Shown piece after piece: positions 47,508-56,695 of a stretch of 64,000 nucleotides of DNA (position 1 is its first letter; every line of letters starts with the position of its first letter). Position numbers and translations under genes: made by a program. Below the pieces are notes generated by a model. It was not told the DNA's origin. It did not search any database and saw only the letters and a list, made by a program, of their open reading frames with translations. The stretch spans positions 62,001 through 126,000 of the forward strand of contig JAJZDX010000003.1 of NCBI GenBank assembly GCA_021805865.1, written 5' to 3'. The DNA comes from Pseudomonadota bacterium. GTDB taxonomy: Bacteria; Pseudomonadota; Gammaproteobacteria; Steroidobacterales; Steroidobacteraceae.

Positions 47508-48416
47508 TTGGCAGTGCACGCCATGGGTGAGGATATCGAGCTCGCCGTACTGTTCGCCGACGTGGTGGGCTCGACCCGCCTGTATGAGCGGATGGGCGAT
47601 CAGCGTGCGCGCGACATGGTTTCCCTGTGCATCGAGCTGATGCGCAACGCCACCGAGCAGCATGCGGGCACGGTGGTCAAGACCATGGGCGATGAGGTGA
47701 TGGCGACCTTCCCCAGCGCCGATGAGGCGCTGAACGCCGCCACCCAGATGCAAAAGCAGATCATGGGCCACACGCAGCTGCGCGCCGACGGCCAGCCGGT
47801 GGCGATCCGAATCGGCTGTCATTTCGGGCCCGTGATGGCCGAGAGTCAGGACATCTTCGGCGTCACGGTGCACACCGCCAACCGCATGACGAGCCAGGCG
47901 AAGGCCGGGCAGGTGATCATCACCGAGGCCACCGTCGGGCGGCTCTCGCCGCAGTGGCGCAGCGCCTGCCGCCTGATCGACAACGCCCCGATCAAGGGTC
48001 AGGGCAACGAGGTGCCCCTCTACGAGGTGCTCTGGCAGGCCGATGACGTGACGAGCATGGTGCGGGCGGTGCCGCTCGCGGCCGATCACCCCTACGGGCA
48101 GCTCAGGCTCTGGTGGCTCGATCGCGAGCTGGTGGTCGATGAGCGGCGCTCCATTCTCACCATCGGGCGGGCCGACGAGAACGACCTCGTGATCAAGGGC
48201 AGTCTCATCTCCCGGCTGCATGCGCGCATCGAGTTCTCGCGCCACAAGTTCATGTTGATCGATCACAGCACGAACGGCACCTTCGTGCGCGCCGCGAGCG
48301 GCGAGGAGTCCTTCGTGCGCCGGGATACCCTGCAGCTGAAGGGCAGCGGCACGATCGGCCTCGGGCGCCTGCCGGAGGCCGACTCGGCGCAGACCCTGCG
48401 CTTCGCCTGCGAGTAA
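47508..48416 (+). CDS. class III adenylate cyclase-FHA protein
   Basis: A 302-residue cytosolic protein. The cyclase domain (about 10-175) has metal Asp18 (LFADVVGSTRL) and Asp62 (KTMGDEVMA). Lys58 and the Asn125-Arg126 pair (TANRMTS) also fit an active class III enzyme. A forkhead-associated domain (about 205-300) has IGRADENDL, ISRLHARIE and DHSTNGTFV, so it should bind phosphothreonine. The TTG at 47508 has GGGGGAG 5 bases upstream; ATG at 47523 is the alternative. The layout suggests cyclic nucleotide output tuned by a Ser/Thr kinase, perhaps the one at 62 kb. Confidence 0.88.
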   Translation: MAVHAMGEDIELAVLFADVVGSTRLYERMGDQRARDMVSLCIELMRNATEQHAGTVVKTMGDEVMATFPSADEALNAATQMQKQIMGHTQLRADGQPVAIRIGCHFGPVMAESQDIFGVTVHTANRMTSQAKAGQVIITEATVGRLSPQWRSACRLIDNAPIKGQGNEVPLYEVLWQADDVTSMVRAVPLAADHPYGQLRLWWLDRELVVDERRSILTIGRADENDLVIKGSLISRLHARIEFSRHKFMLIDHSTNGTFVRAASGEESFVRRDTLQLKGSGTIGLGRLPEADSAQTLRFACE

Positions 48417-48456
48417 CGGCCGCCGCCCCGCCGGTCATCTCCCCGGGGGGTGCGGA

Positions 48457-50238
48457 TCAGGGCGCGCCGGCGAGCGCCGCGGCGGTCTTCTCGAGCTCGA
48501 CCCACAGCTCGGCCGGCAGCCGCTCGCCGAATTGGGAGAGATAGCCGCGCATCTCGGCGACCTCCTTTTGCCAGAGCTCGGTGTCCACCGAGAGCAGCGC
48601 GCGCAGCTCCTCGGGGCTCACAGGGAGTGCGGCGGTGTCGAGATCCTTCGGCCGCGGCAGCAGGCCGATGCCGCCCTCGACCGCATGCGCCCTGCCGGCG
48701 CATCGATCGAGCATCCACGCGAGCACCCGCAGGTTCTCGCCGTACCCCGGCCAGAGGAACTTGCCCTGCGGGTCGCGCCGGAACCAGTTGACGTGAAAGA
48801 GCCGTGGCGGCCTCGAGAGCTTCGCGCCCACCGCCAGCCAGTGCCGCCAGTAATCGGCGAAGTTGTAGCCGCAGAACGGTTGCATGGCCATCGGGTCGCG
48901 GCGCACGACGCCGACCTGGCCGACCGCCGCCGCCGTCGTCTCGGAAGCGACCGAGGCGCCGACCAGCACGCCGTGCGACCAGTTGCGCGCCTCGTAGACC
49001 AGGGGCGCGACCTCGCGGCGCCTGCCGCCGAAGAGGATGGCGGAGATCGGCACGCCGCTCGGATCCTCCGCGTGCGGGGAGTAGCTCGGGTTGCGCCGGG
49101 CGGAGACGGTGAAGCGGGAGTTGGGATGGGCGGCGGGCCCGCGGGCGGGGTCGAACGGGCGCCCCTGCCAATCGAGGTGCGGCGTCCCCGAGGGCAGCCC
49201 TTCCCACCACGGCTGGTTTCCGGCCGTGAGCGCGACGTTCGTGAACAGGGTGTCCCGCCGGATCATGTCGTAGGCGTTGCGGTTGGTCTCGCGGTTCGTT
49301 CCGGGGACCACGCCGAAGTAGCCCGCCTCGGGGTTGATGGCCCAGAGCCGCCCGTCGGCGCCGGGGTGCAGCCAGGCGATGTCATCGCCCACCGTGAACA
49401 CCTTCCAGCCGGGCATCGACTTGGGCGGAATCAGCATCGCGAGGTTGGTCTTGCCGCAGGCCGAGGGGAATGCCGCCGCCACGTAGTGCGTCTCGCCCTT
49501 GGGGTTTTGCAGCCCGACGATGAGCATGTGCTCGGCGAGCCAGCCCTCATCGCGCGCCTGCCAGCTCGCGATGCGCAGCGCGTGACACTTCTTGCCGAGC
49601 AGCGCGTTGCCGCCATAGCCGGAGCCGTAGCTCTCGATCGAGAGCTCCTCGGGGAAATGCATGATGAAGCGCCGGTTCGGGTCGAGCTCCCCGATCGAGT
49701 GCAGTCCGCGCACGAAGGTGCCTTCGCGGGCGATGCGCTCGAGCGGCGCCCGTCCGGCCCGGGTCATGATCATCATGTTGATCGCGACATAGGCGCTGTC
49801 GGTGATCTCGATGCCGCAGCGCGCGAGGGGCGAGTCGACCGGGCCCATGCTGTAGGGGATCACGTACAGCGTGCGGCCTTTCATGCTGGCGCGGAACAAC
49901 TCGCGCATCTTCGCATGGGCCGCCTGCGGCTCCATCCAGTTGTTGTTGGGGCCGGCATCGTCCTTGGAGCGGGTGCAGATGTAGGTGAGGTGCTCGACGC
50001 GCGCCACGTCGGCCGGATGCGAGCGGTACAGGTGGCAGCCGGGGAATTGCGCGGGGTCGAGCCGCGTGAGCTCCCCGCTGCGCACGAGGCGGGAGGTGAG
50101 CTCCTCGAGCTCCGCCTCGGTGCCCTCGCACCAGTAGACCTCGGCGGGCTGCGTCAGGGCGCGGACCGAATCGACCCACTCGGCGACCGGGCGGCTGAGC
50201 CGCACAAGCGGTGTCGGCAGGGGAGAGGCTGTGGCCAT
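48457..50238 (-). CDS. pckG: phosphoenolpyruvate carboxykinase (GTP)
   Basis: A 593-residue gluconeogenic enzyme converting oxaloacetate and GTP to phosphoenolpyruvate. GGAGGA precedes the ATG at 50238. AAFPSACGKTNLAML is the kinase P-loop with the reactive Cys, and YGSGYGGNALLGKKCHALRIAS is the oxaloacetate-metal site. NVALTAGNQPWWEG and FCGYNFADYWRHWLA also match. The length agrees with bacterial GTP-type enzymes, which are about 600 residues. Confidence 0.96.
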   Translation of the reverse strand: MATASPLPTPLVRLSRPVAEWVDSVRALTQPAEVYWCEGTEAELEELTSRLVRSGELTRLDPAQFPGCHLYRSHPADVARVEHLTYICTRSKDDAGPNNNWMEPQAAHAKMRELFRASMKGRTLYVIPYSMGPVDSPLARCGIEITDSAYVAINMMIMTRAGRAPLERIAREGTFVRGLHSIGELDPNRRFIMHFPEELSIESYGSGYGGNALLGKKCHALRIASWQARDEGWLAEHMLIVGLQNPKGETHYVAAAFPSACGKTNLAMLIPPKSMPGWKVFTVGDDIAWLHPGADGRLWAINPEAGYFGVVPGTNRETNRNAYDMIRRDTLFTNVALTAGNQPWWEGLPSGTPHLDWQGRPFDPARGPAAHPNSRFTVSARRNPSYSPHAEDPSGVPISAILFGGRRREVAPLVYEARNWSHGVLVGASVASETTAAAVGQVGVVRRDPMAMQPFCGYNFADYWRHWLAVGAKLSRPPRLFHVNWFRRDPQGKFLWPGYGENLRVLAWMLDRCAGRAHAVEGGIGLLPRPKDLDTAALPVSPEELRALLSVDTELWQKEVAEMRGYLSQFGERLPAELWVELEKTAAALAGAP

Positions 50239-50462
50239 GCTCGAGTCCTCCTTCAGTGCGGTGCCGGTGAGGCCTGGGGCGGCGCCCTGCACCGAGGTTA
50301 GCCGGGGTGGATCGTCGACCCGTCCCGATGGGTCGTGGCAGTATAGCGGCGCGGCCGGAATCCCCGCATAAAGTACGATAAAAGCGGCCTGTCTGTCCCA
50401 TAATCGCACGCGCGCGGCGCGCTAGAGCGCGGCGTGCAGAGCTTCACTAGTGAGTTGCCCCG

Positions 50463-52430
50463 TTGGATCTCGAGGACATTTTCTCGCAAGACGGGCCCCT
50501 GCGGCGGGCGCTGCCGGGGTTCAACGTCCGGCCGCAGCAGCGGCACATGGCCGCCCGGGTGGCCGGCGCCATCGCCCAGCGCGAGGCGCTGGTGATCGAG
50601 GCCGGCACGGGCACCGGCAAGACCTTCGCCTACCTCGTGCCGGCGCTGCTCTCGGGGGCGCGGGTGCTCATCTCGACCGGCACGCGCACGCTCCAGGACC
50701 AGCTTTTCACCAAGGACCTGCCGCTGCTCGGCGGGGCGCTCGGCCGGCCGGTCAAGGTCGCGCTGCTGAAGGGCCGGGGCAACTACCTGTGCCGCCACCG
50801 CCTGGAGGACACCGAGCAGTCCCTGCCGCTCGAGGACCCCGGCGCGTCGGCCCGCGAGGGCCCCGAGGACATGATGGCGCGCATCCGTCGCTGGGCGCGC
50901 ACCACCCGCAGCGGCGATCTGGCGGAGGTCGCCGGGCTCGGCGACTCCCATCCGGTGTGGGCGCAGGTGACCTCCACGCGGGACAACTGTCTCGGCACGC
51001 GCTGCCCGCAGTTTCCGCGCTGTCACGTCGTCCTGGCGCGCCGCCTCGCGCTGGAGGCCGACATCGTGATCGTCAACCACCATCTGCTGCTTGCCGACCT
51101 CGCGCTCAAGGAGGACGGGTTCGGGGACCTGCTCGGCGCGGCCGATGCGGTCATTCTCGATGAGGCCCATCAGATCCCGGATCTCGCCACGCAGTTCTTC
51201 GGGGCCCAGGTGAGCAGCCGGCGCATCGAGACGCTCCTGAGCGACCTGACGGCCGAGCTTGCGGGCAAGCGCGCGCGAGCGCGGGGGGCGCAGGAGGCGG
51301 TGCAGGCGGCATGGGGCGGCCTCAGGCGCCTGTCGGCGGCGCTCGGGAGCTGCACCGGACGCCTCCCCTGGAGCGAGGCCGCCGAGAGCGCCGGGGAGCC
51401 GGTGCAGGATCTCGCCGCGGAGATCGGCGCCCTGGCGCAGCGGCTGCGCCAGGCCGATGAGGAGCAGGGCCCGCTCGGTGCGCTCGCGGACCGTGCCGCG
51501 GACCTTGCGGCAAGCCTCCTGCGCATCGGCGCGGGCGGCGAGCACGAGGGCGCCCGCTCCGTGGAGGTCTCCTCGAGGGGGTTCGCGCTCAGCCTGATCC
51601 CTTTCGACATCGCGCCGCGCTTCCAGGCCCTCGTCGCAGCGCGCCCCTGCGCCTGGATCTTCACCTCCGCCACGCTCTCGATCGGGGAGGACTTCGGCCA
51701 TTTCACGGCGCGGCTCGGCCTCTCGTGCGACACGCTGAAGATCGACAGTCCCTTCGACTACCCCCGCCAGAGCCTGCTCTATCTGCCCGAGGGGCTGCCG
51801 CAGCCGCAGGCCCCGCAGCATCTGGCCGCGCTCATGAGCCTCGCCGGTGAGCTGATCGAGGCGGCGCGCGGCGGCGCGTTCGTGTTGTTCACCAGCCACC
51901 GGTCGCTTTCTCAGGCGGCGGCGCAGTGGCGCGCCCGGGGCGCGCCGGCGGGCTATCCGCTGCTTGTGCAGGGCGAGGCGCCTCGCGAGCGGCTGCTCGA
52001 GGCCTTTCGCAACGACGGCAACGCGGTGTTGTTCGGCACCGCGAGCTTCTGGGAGGGGGTCGATGTCAAGGGCAGCGCGCTGCGGCTCGTCATCATCGAG
52101 AAGCTGCCGTTCGCCTCGCCCGATGACCCGTTGGTGCGGGCGCGGATCGAGCACCTGACGGGCGGCGGCGGCAGCGCGTTTCGCGACTACCAGCTGCCCG
52201 AGGCGGCGCTCGCGCTGAAACAAGGCGTGGGACGGCTCATCCGCAGCGAGGAGGACTTCGGCGCCGTGGCGATCTGCGATCCGCGCCTGACGGGCAAGGG
52301 GTACGGCAAGGTGTTTCTCGCGGCGCTGCCGCCGATGACCCGCACCCGCAGTCTGCAGGCGGCGGTCGCGTTCCTGCGCGGGCACGCGCCGCGGGCGATG
52401 GCGCCGGCGCGCGCGGAGCTCACCTCATGA
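50463..52430 (+). CDS. DinG/YoaA-family ATP-dependent helicase
   Basis: A 655-residue superfamily 2 DNA helicase. Walker A is EAGTGTGKTF (47-56) and the DEAH box is at 233-236. Between them Cys110, Cys176, Cys181 and Cys187 give the XPD-type [4Fe-4S] cluster. GVGRLIRSEEDFGAVAICDPR is helicase motif VI. Members unwind forked DNA and R-loops during repair. TTG at 50463 is the start. The tsaB gene overlaps the stop by ATGA, an arrangement seen in gammaproteobacteria. Confidence 0.94.
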   Translation: MDLEDIFSQDGPLRRALPGFNVRPQQRHMAARVAGAIAQREALVIEAGTGTGKTFAYLVPALLSGARVLISTGTRTLQDQLFTKDLPLLGGALGRPVKVALLKGRGNYLCRHRLEDTEQSLPLEDPGASAREGPEDMMARIRRWARTTRSGDLAEVAGLGDSHPVWAQVTSTRDNCLGTRCPQFPRCHVVLARRLALEADIVIVNHHLLLADLALKEDGFGDLLGAADAVILDEAHQIPDLATQFFGAQVSSRRIETLLSDLTAELAGKRARARGAQEAVQAAWGGLRRLSAALGSCTGRLPWSEAAESAGEPVQDLAAEIGALAQRLRQADEEQGPLGALADRAADLAASLLRIGAGGEHEGARSVEVSSRGFALSLIPFDIAPRFQALVAARPCAWIFTSATLSIGEDFGHFTARLGLSCDTLKIDSPFDYPRQSLLYLPEGLPQPQAPQHLAALMSLAGELIEAARGGAFVLFTSHRSLSQAAAQWRARGAPAGYPLLVQGEAPRERLLEAFRNDGNAVLFGTASFWEGVDVKGSALRLVIIEKLPFASPDDPLVRARIEHLTGGGGSAFRDYQLPEAALALKQGVGRLIRSEEDFGAVAICDPRLTGKGYGKVFLAALPPMTRTRSLQAAVAFLRGHAPRAMAPARAELTS

Positions 52431-53107
52431 GGCTGCTCGCGCTCGACACCGCGACGGAGAGCTGCTCGGCGGCGCTGCTTCTCGGCACGGAGCTGCTCAC
52501 GCGCGAGGCGCAATTCGCGCGCGGCCACGCCGAGCACATCCTGCCGATGATCGATGCGCTGCTCGCCGAGGCGGGGCTCGGGCTCGGGCAGCTTGCCGCG
52601 ATCGCCTTCGGCCGCGGCCCGGGCTCGTTCACGGGAGTGCGCCTCGCGGCGAGCCTCGCCCAGGGGCTCTCCTTCGGTGCGGGCCTGCCGGTGGTGCCGG
52701 TCTCGGACCTGCAGGCGCTCGCCCAGCGCGGCTTCGACCTTGATTCGTCGATCGAGCGCGCGTTGGTGTGCAATGATGCGCGCATGCGGGAGGTCTACTG
52801 GGCCTGCTTCGAGCGCCGGGACGGGTTTGCCGAGCCGGTGGGGCCCGAGCGGGTCGGTCCGCCCGAGAGCGTGCGGCCGCCGTCCGGGGCGAGGGCGGGC
52901 GGCTTCGGGCGCGGATTCGCCGCCTACTCGCATCTCGGCGCGCTCGAGGGCCTCACGGTGCGCCCGCCCTGGGAGCAGCTGCTGCCGCGGGCGGCGGAGA
53001 TCGCCTCTCTCGCGGCCCGGGAAGCGCGCGCCGGGCGGCTGCTCGCGCCCGAGGCGGCCCTGCCGGTGTACCTGCGGGACAATGTCGCACGGCCGTCATC
53101 CTCTTGA
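52427..53107 (+). CDS. tsaB: tRNA threonylcarbamoyladenosine biosynthesis protein TsaB
   Basis: A 226-residue partner of TsaD needed for the t6A37 modification of tRNA. MRLLALDTATESCSAALL, then RGHAEHILPMIDALLAEAG and FGRGPGSFTGVRLAASLAQGLSFG, are TsaB marks. The start overlaps the helicase stop (ATGA). The middle (residues 130-165) is Pro/Gly-rich and less conserved. The end of the gene lies 88 bases before phoB. Confidence 0.95.
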   Translation: MRLLALDTATESCSAALLLGTELLTREAQFARGHAEHILPMIDALLAEAGLGLGQLAAIAFGRGPGSFTGVRLAASLAQGLSFGAGLPVVPVSDLQALAQRGFDLDSSIERALVCNDARMREVYWACFERRDGFAEPVGPERVGPPESVRPPSGARAGGFGRGFAAYSHLGALEGLTVRPPWEQLLPRAAEIASLAAREARAGRLLAPEAALPVYLRDNVARPSSS

Positions 53108-53132
53108 CATGTGACGGGCGCGCCGGCGCGCA

Positions 53133-53150
53133 CTGTCATGATTTTGCAAC
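53133..53150 (+). promoter_or_regulatory. weak Pho-box-like site before phoB
   Basis: CTGTCAT matches one PhoB half-site exactly, but the second half-site (TTGCAAC) agrees at only three of seven positions. A TGAAAT -10-like element follows 10 bases later, as in PhoB promoters. It may support autoregulation of phoBR. Confidence 0.38.
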
Positions 53151-53195
53151 AATCTTGCTCTGAAATAACGGGATGGCGCCGCGCAGAACCGCTCC

Positions 53196-53891
53196 ATGAC
53201 GTCGAAACTGATTCTCATCGTGGAAGACGAGCATGCGATCCGTCAGATGATCGCATTCGGCTTGAGGCGTGCCGGCTTCGATGTACGGGAAGCCATGGAT
53301 TGCCGGGAGGCGCGCCAGTCGCTCGCCGACCAGCGCCCCGACCTGATGCTGGTCGACTGGATGCTGCCTGACATGAGCGGCCTCGAGCTGACACGCACGG
53401 TCAAGCGAGACCGCCACACCCGGGAGCTGCCGATCATCCTGCTCACCGCCCGAGCCGAGGAGGGCGACAAGGTGGCGGGGCTCGAGAGCGGCGCCGATGA
53501 CTACGTCACCAAGCCATTCTCCCCGCGCGAGCTGGTGGCCCGCATCAATGCGGTGCTGCGCCGGTCGGGCACGGGCGCGCTCGATCACATCGTGGAGTTC
53601 GATGCGCTCAAGCTCGACCAGCAGGGCCAGCGGATCACCGTCGACGGACAGACCGTGCCGCTCGGGCCCACCGAATACCGCATGCTCGAGTTCTTCATGA
53701 CCCACCCCGAGAGAGTGTTCAGCCGCGACCAGCTGCTCGACCGGCTCTGGGGCGGCAACGTCTACGTGGAGGAGCGCACCATCGACGTGCACGTGCGAAG
53801 GCTGCGCAAGTCGCTCGAGCAATACGGCATGGACCGCCTGGTGCAGACGGTGCGCGGCTCCGGGTACCGATTCTCCGCCAAGGCGGAGTGA
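53196..53891 (+). CDS. phoB: phosphate response regulator PhoB
   Basis: A 231-residue OmpR-type regulator that activates the phosphate-starvation regulon. The receiver has the phosphoacceptor Asp54 (LVDWMLPDMSG), the acidic pair at 10-12 and Lys in VTKPFSPREL. The C-terminal winged helix contains GPTEYRMLEFFMTHPERVFSR, VEERTIDVHVRRLRKSL and VQTVRGSGYRF, the PhoB wording. The next gene, phoR, starts at the last base of its TGA. Confidence 0.96.
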   Translation: MTSKLILIVEDEHAIRQMIAFGLRRAGFDVREAMDCREARQSLADQRPDLMLVDWMLPDMSGLELTRTVKRDRHTRELPIILLTARAEEGDKVAGLESGADDYVTKPFSPRELVARINAVLRRSGTGALDHIVEFDALKLDQQGQRITVDGQTVPLGPTEYRMLEFFMTHPERVFSRDQLLDRLWGGNVYVEERTIDVHVRRLRKSLEQYGMDRLVQTVRGSGYRFSAKAE

Positions 53892-55210
53892 TGCAGCCGG
53901 CCGCCCGGATCTGGGGATTCGCGGCGGCGCGGCTGCTCGCCACGGTGGGGGTCGGGCTCATCGTCGGGGCTCTGGCGCACTACCCCTGGGCGGGCGTCGC
54001 GTGCGCCCTGGCGGCGTATCTCACCTGGCAGCTGCTCCTGCTCGCCCGTGTCGATTGGTGGCTGCACCATCGCAGTGTCGCCGAGCCGCCGGAGACCGGC
54101 GGCGTCTGGGGCCGGGTGATCTCGCAGATCGTGAGGCTGCACCGGCGCAAGCGCTTCCACAAACAGCGCTTCGTGCAGCTGATGCGCCAGTTGCGCCTCT
54201 CGACCGCCGCGCTCCCGAACGGCGTGGTGATCCTCGATGCGCAGCGCGAGATCGTCTGGTTCAACCGCATGGCCGGCCGGCTCCTCGGGCTGCGCCCGAT
54301 GATCGACCTGGGGCTGCGCGTGGAGAACCTGCTGCGCGAGCCGCAGTTCGCCCGCTACCTCGAGAAGGGCGACTATTCGAACCCCGTCGTGATCCGCCGC
54401 TCGAGCCCGCAGCAGAGCTTCCTCTCGCTGCAGCTGGTGCCCTACGGGGACGGGGAGCAGCTGCTGCTCGCCACCGATGTCTCGCGGCAGGTGCGCCTCG
54501 AGGCGGTGCGCCGGGACTTCGTCGCCAACGCCTCGCACGAGCTGCGCTCCCCGCTCACCGTCATCTCCGGCTACCTCGAGACGCTGAGCCAGGATCCGGC
54601 GCTCGATGCGGAGCTTGCCGGCCCCATCGCCGAGATGCGCCGTCAGGCCGAGCGCATGACTTCCATCATCCACGACCTGCTCGAGCTCTCCCGCCTCGAG
54701 GAGACCGACGAATGGGTGCGCGGCGAGCCGCTCGATGTGGCGGCGCTCATGGCGGTGTTGCGCAAGGACGTGCTCGCCCGACCGCTGCATCCGCGGGAGG
54801 TGCGCGTGCGGGTCGATTCCGATGCCGCCCTGGTGGGCAAGGAGTCGGAGATCCACTCGGCGCTCGCCAACCTGGTCGACAACGCCGCCAAGTACACCCC
54901 GCCCGAGGGCGCGGTGGAGATGCGCTGGTGGGTGGACGCGGACGGCGGCCACTTCTCCGTGACCGACACCGGCATCGGCATCCCGCCCGAGCACCTCCCC
55001 CGCCTCACCGAGCGCTTCTACCGCGTCGATCCGGGCCGCTCCCGCAGCACCGGCGGCTCGGGACTGGGGCTCGCCATCGTCAAGCACGTTCTGCAGCGCC
55101 ACGAGGCCGAGCTCGAGATCCAAAGCACCCCCGGCAAGGGCAGCACCTTCACCTGCCACTTCCCGCCCCAGCGCGTGAGCCGCGAGCACGAGGCGCTGGT
55201 CGGCGGCTAG
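53891..55210 (+). CDS. phoR: phosphate sensor histidine kinase PhoR
   Basis: A 439-residue membrane kinase. Two short membrane segments (about 13-52) lead to a PAS domain (about 105-195). The phospho-His is 216 (VANASHELRSPLTV), followed by NLVDNAAKYTPPEG, DTGIGIPPEHL, GGSGLGLAIVKH and GSTF. The missing large periplasmic loop is normal for PhoR, which senses through PstSCAB and PhoU. ATG at 53891 overlaps the phoB stop (TGATG). Confidence 0.95.
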   Translation: MQPAARIWGFAAARLLATVGVGLIVGALAHYPWAGVACALAAYLTWQLLLLARVDWWLHHRSVAEPPETGGVWGRVISQIVRLHRRKRFHKQRFVQLMRQLRLSTAALPNGVVILDAQREIVWFNRMAGRLLGLRPMIDLGLRVENLLREPQFARYLEKGDYSNPVVIRRSSPQQSFLSLQLVPYGDGEQLLLATDVSRQVRLEAVRRDFVANASHELRSPLTVISGYLETLSQDPALDAELAGPIAEMRRQAERMTSIIHDLLELSRLEETDEWVRGEPLDVAALMAVLRKDVLARPLHPREVRVRVDSDAALVGKESEIHSALANLVDNAAKYTPPEGAVEMRWWVDADGGHFSVTDTGIGIPPEHLPRLTERFYRVDPGRSRSTGGSGLGLAIVKHVLQRHEAELEIQSTPGKGSTFTCHFPPQRVSREHEALVGG

Positions 55211-55276
55211 GGGCGCGCGAGGCTCCTAAGGGCGGCGAGTTCGGCTATCATCGCCGGCATCTGGAGGTACCCGTCG

Positions 55277-56026
55277 ATGGAAACCGCCGATCTCACCCAT
55301 CACATCTCCCGCCGCTTCAACGAGGATCTCGAGCGCGTGCGCAGCAGAGTGCTCGCCATGGGCGGGTTCGTCGAGCAACAGATCCAGAAGGCGATCTCCG
55401 CGTTGATCGAAGGCGACAGCGCGCTCGGGGAATCGGTTGCGCTGGGAGATCACACGGTGAACAACATGGAGGTGTCGATCGACGAGGAATGCAGCCGCAT
55501 CCTCGCCACGCGCGCACCCGCGGCGGGGGATCTGCGCGTCATCGTCGCCATCATCAAGACGATCACCGACCTCGAGCGCATCGGCGATGAGGGGGAGAAG
55601 ATCGGCTACATCGCCTCGCGGCTCGCCACCATGGAGCGCCCGGTCGACAAGTACCGGGAGATCAAGCATCTCGGGCGCATCGTGACCGAGATGGTGCACG
55701 ATGCGCTCGACGCGTTCGCCCGCATGGACGCGGAGTCGGCCCTGCGGATCGCGCGCCAGGACCGGCTGGTGGACGAGGAGTACGAGGCCATCCAGCGCCA
55801 GAGCATCACCTTCATGATGGAGGACCCGCGCACCATCCGCCGGGCGCTCGATGTGATGTGGGTGGTCCGCTCGCTCGAGCGCATCGGCGATCACGCCAAG
55901 AACATCAGCGAATACGTGATCTACATGGTCTACGGCAAGGATGTCCGGCACACCTCCCTCGATGACGTGGAGCGGGAGCTGAGGCGCGAGATTCCCGTGT
56001 CCGGGATGCAGGGTCCGGCCCCGTGA
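55277..56026 (+). CDS. phoU: phosphate signalling protein PhoU
   Basis: A 249-residue helical protein that links PstB and PhoR. Two PhoU repeats are visible: HHISRRFNEDLERVRSRVLAMGGFVE with EFSINE-like NNMEVSIDEEC in the first, and LGRIVTEMVHDALDAFARMD in the second. The metal-site motif LERIGD occurs twice (ITDLERIGDEGEKI, RSLERIGDHAKNI). TGGAGGT precedes the ATG. Here phoU is beside phoR rather than pstB. Confidence 0.95.
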   Translation: METADLTHHISRRFNEDLERVRSRVLAMGGFVEQQIQKAISALIEGDSALGESVALGDHTVNNMEVSIDEECSRILATRAPAAGDLRVIVAIIKTITDLERIGDEGEKIGYIASRLATMERPVDKYREIKHLGRIVTEMVHDALDAFARMDAESALRIARQDRLVDEEYEAIQRQSITFMMEDPRTIRRALDVMWVVRSLERIGDHAKNISEYVIYMVYGKDVRHTSLDDVERELRREIPVSGMQGPAP

Positions 56027-56568
56027 GCTTCTCGCAGCGGGTCTGCGCCGCGATGGCCGGCGATCGCACCTATCGGCGCGCGGCCAACACCCTTGGCTTC
56101 GCGGTGTGCGCGGCGCTGATGGGGTATGCGATCTACGCGCAGTTTCATCTGCGCCTCGACCCCTGTCCGCTTTGCATCTTCCAACGCATCGGCATCACGG
56201 CGCTCGGGGTGATCTTCCTCCTCACGGCGCTGCATGCGCCGCGCCGCTGGGGCTCGCGCGTGTATGCCCTCCTGATCGCGCTCGCGGCCGCCGCCACCAT
56301 CGCCGTGGCGGGCCGCCAGATCTACCTGCAGCACCTGCCCCCGGGGGAGGTTCCCTCCTGCGGCGCGCCGCTGTCGGTGATGCTGCGGTTCCTGCCCCTG
56401 ACGGCCGTCATCCGCAAGGTGCTCACCGGCAGCGGCGAGTGCGGCATCATCGACTGGACGTTTCTCGGGCTGTCGATGGCGGAGTGGGTGCTGATGTGGG
56501 CGGTGGTGCTGGGGGTGGGCGGGGTCGTGCTGAACTCGCGCAACGCCCGGCCGGCACGCCAGGCCTGA
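56023..56568 (+). CDS. dsbB: disulfide bond formation protein DsbB
   Basis: A 181-residue inner membrane protein that reoxidises DsbA using quinones. Four membrane helices are visible. The first redox pair is CPLC (Cys48 and Cys51, after RLDP), the second Cys113 and Cys140 in the large periplasmic loop. The GTG start overlaps the phoU stop by GTGA. No dsbA is nearby. Confidence 0.93.
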   Translation: MSFSQRVCAAMAGDRTYRRAANTLGFAVCAALMGYAIYAQFHLRLDPCPLCIFQRIGITALGVIFLLTALHAPRRWGSRVYALLIALAAAATIAVAGRQIYLQHLPPGEVPSCGAPLSVMLRFLPLTAVIRKVLTGSGECGIIDWTFLGLSMAEWVLMWAVVLGVGGVVLNSRNARPARQA

Positions 56569-56695
56569 ATCGAGCGGCTTTGCGCGCAACGCCGTGGCTC
56601 GCTCCCGGCCCCAACGTCCCTCTCCTTAGAGCCTGCGCAAAAGCCCGCTCGGCGCCGGCGTTGCGGCCGCGCAGCCCCCTCGCCCATGAATCGTT

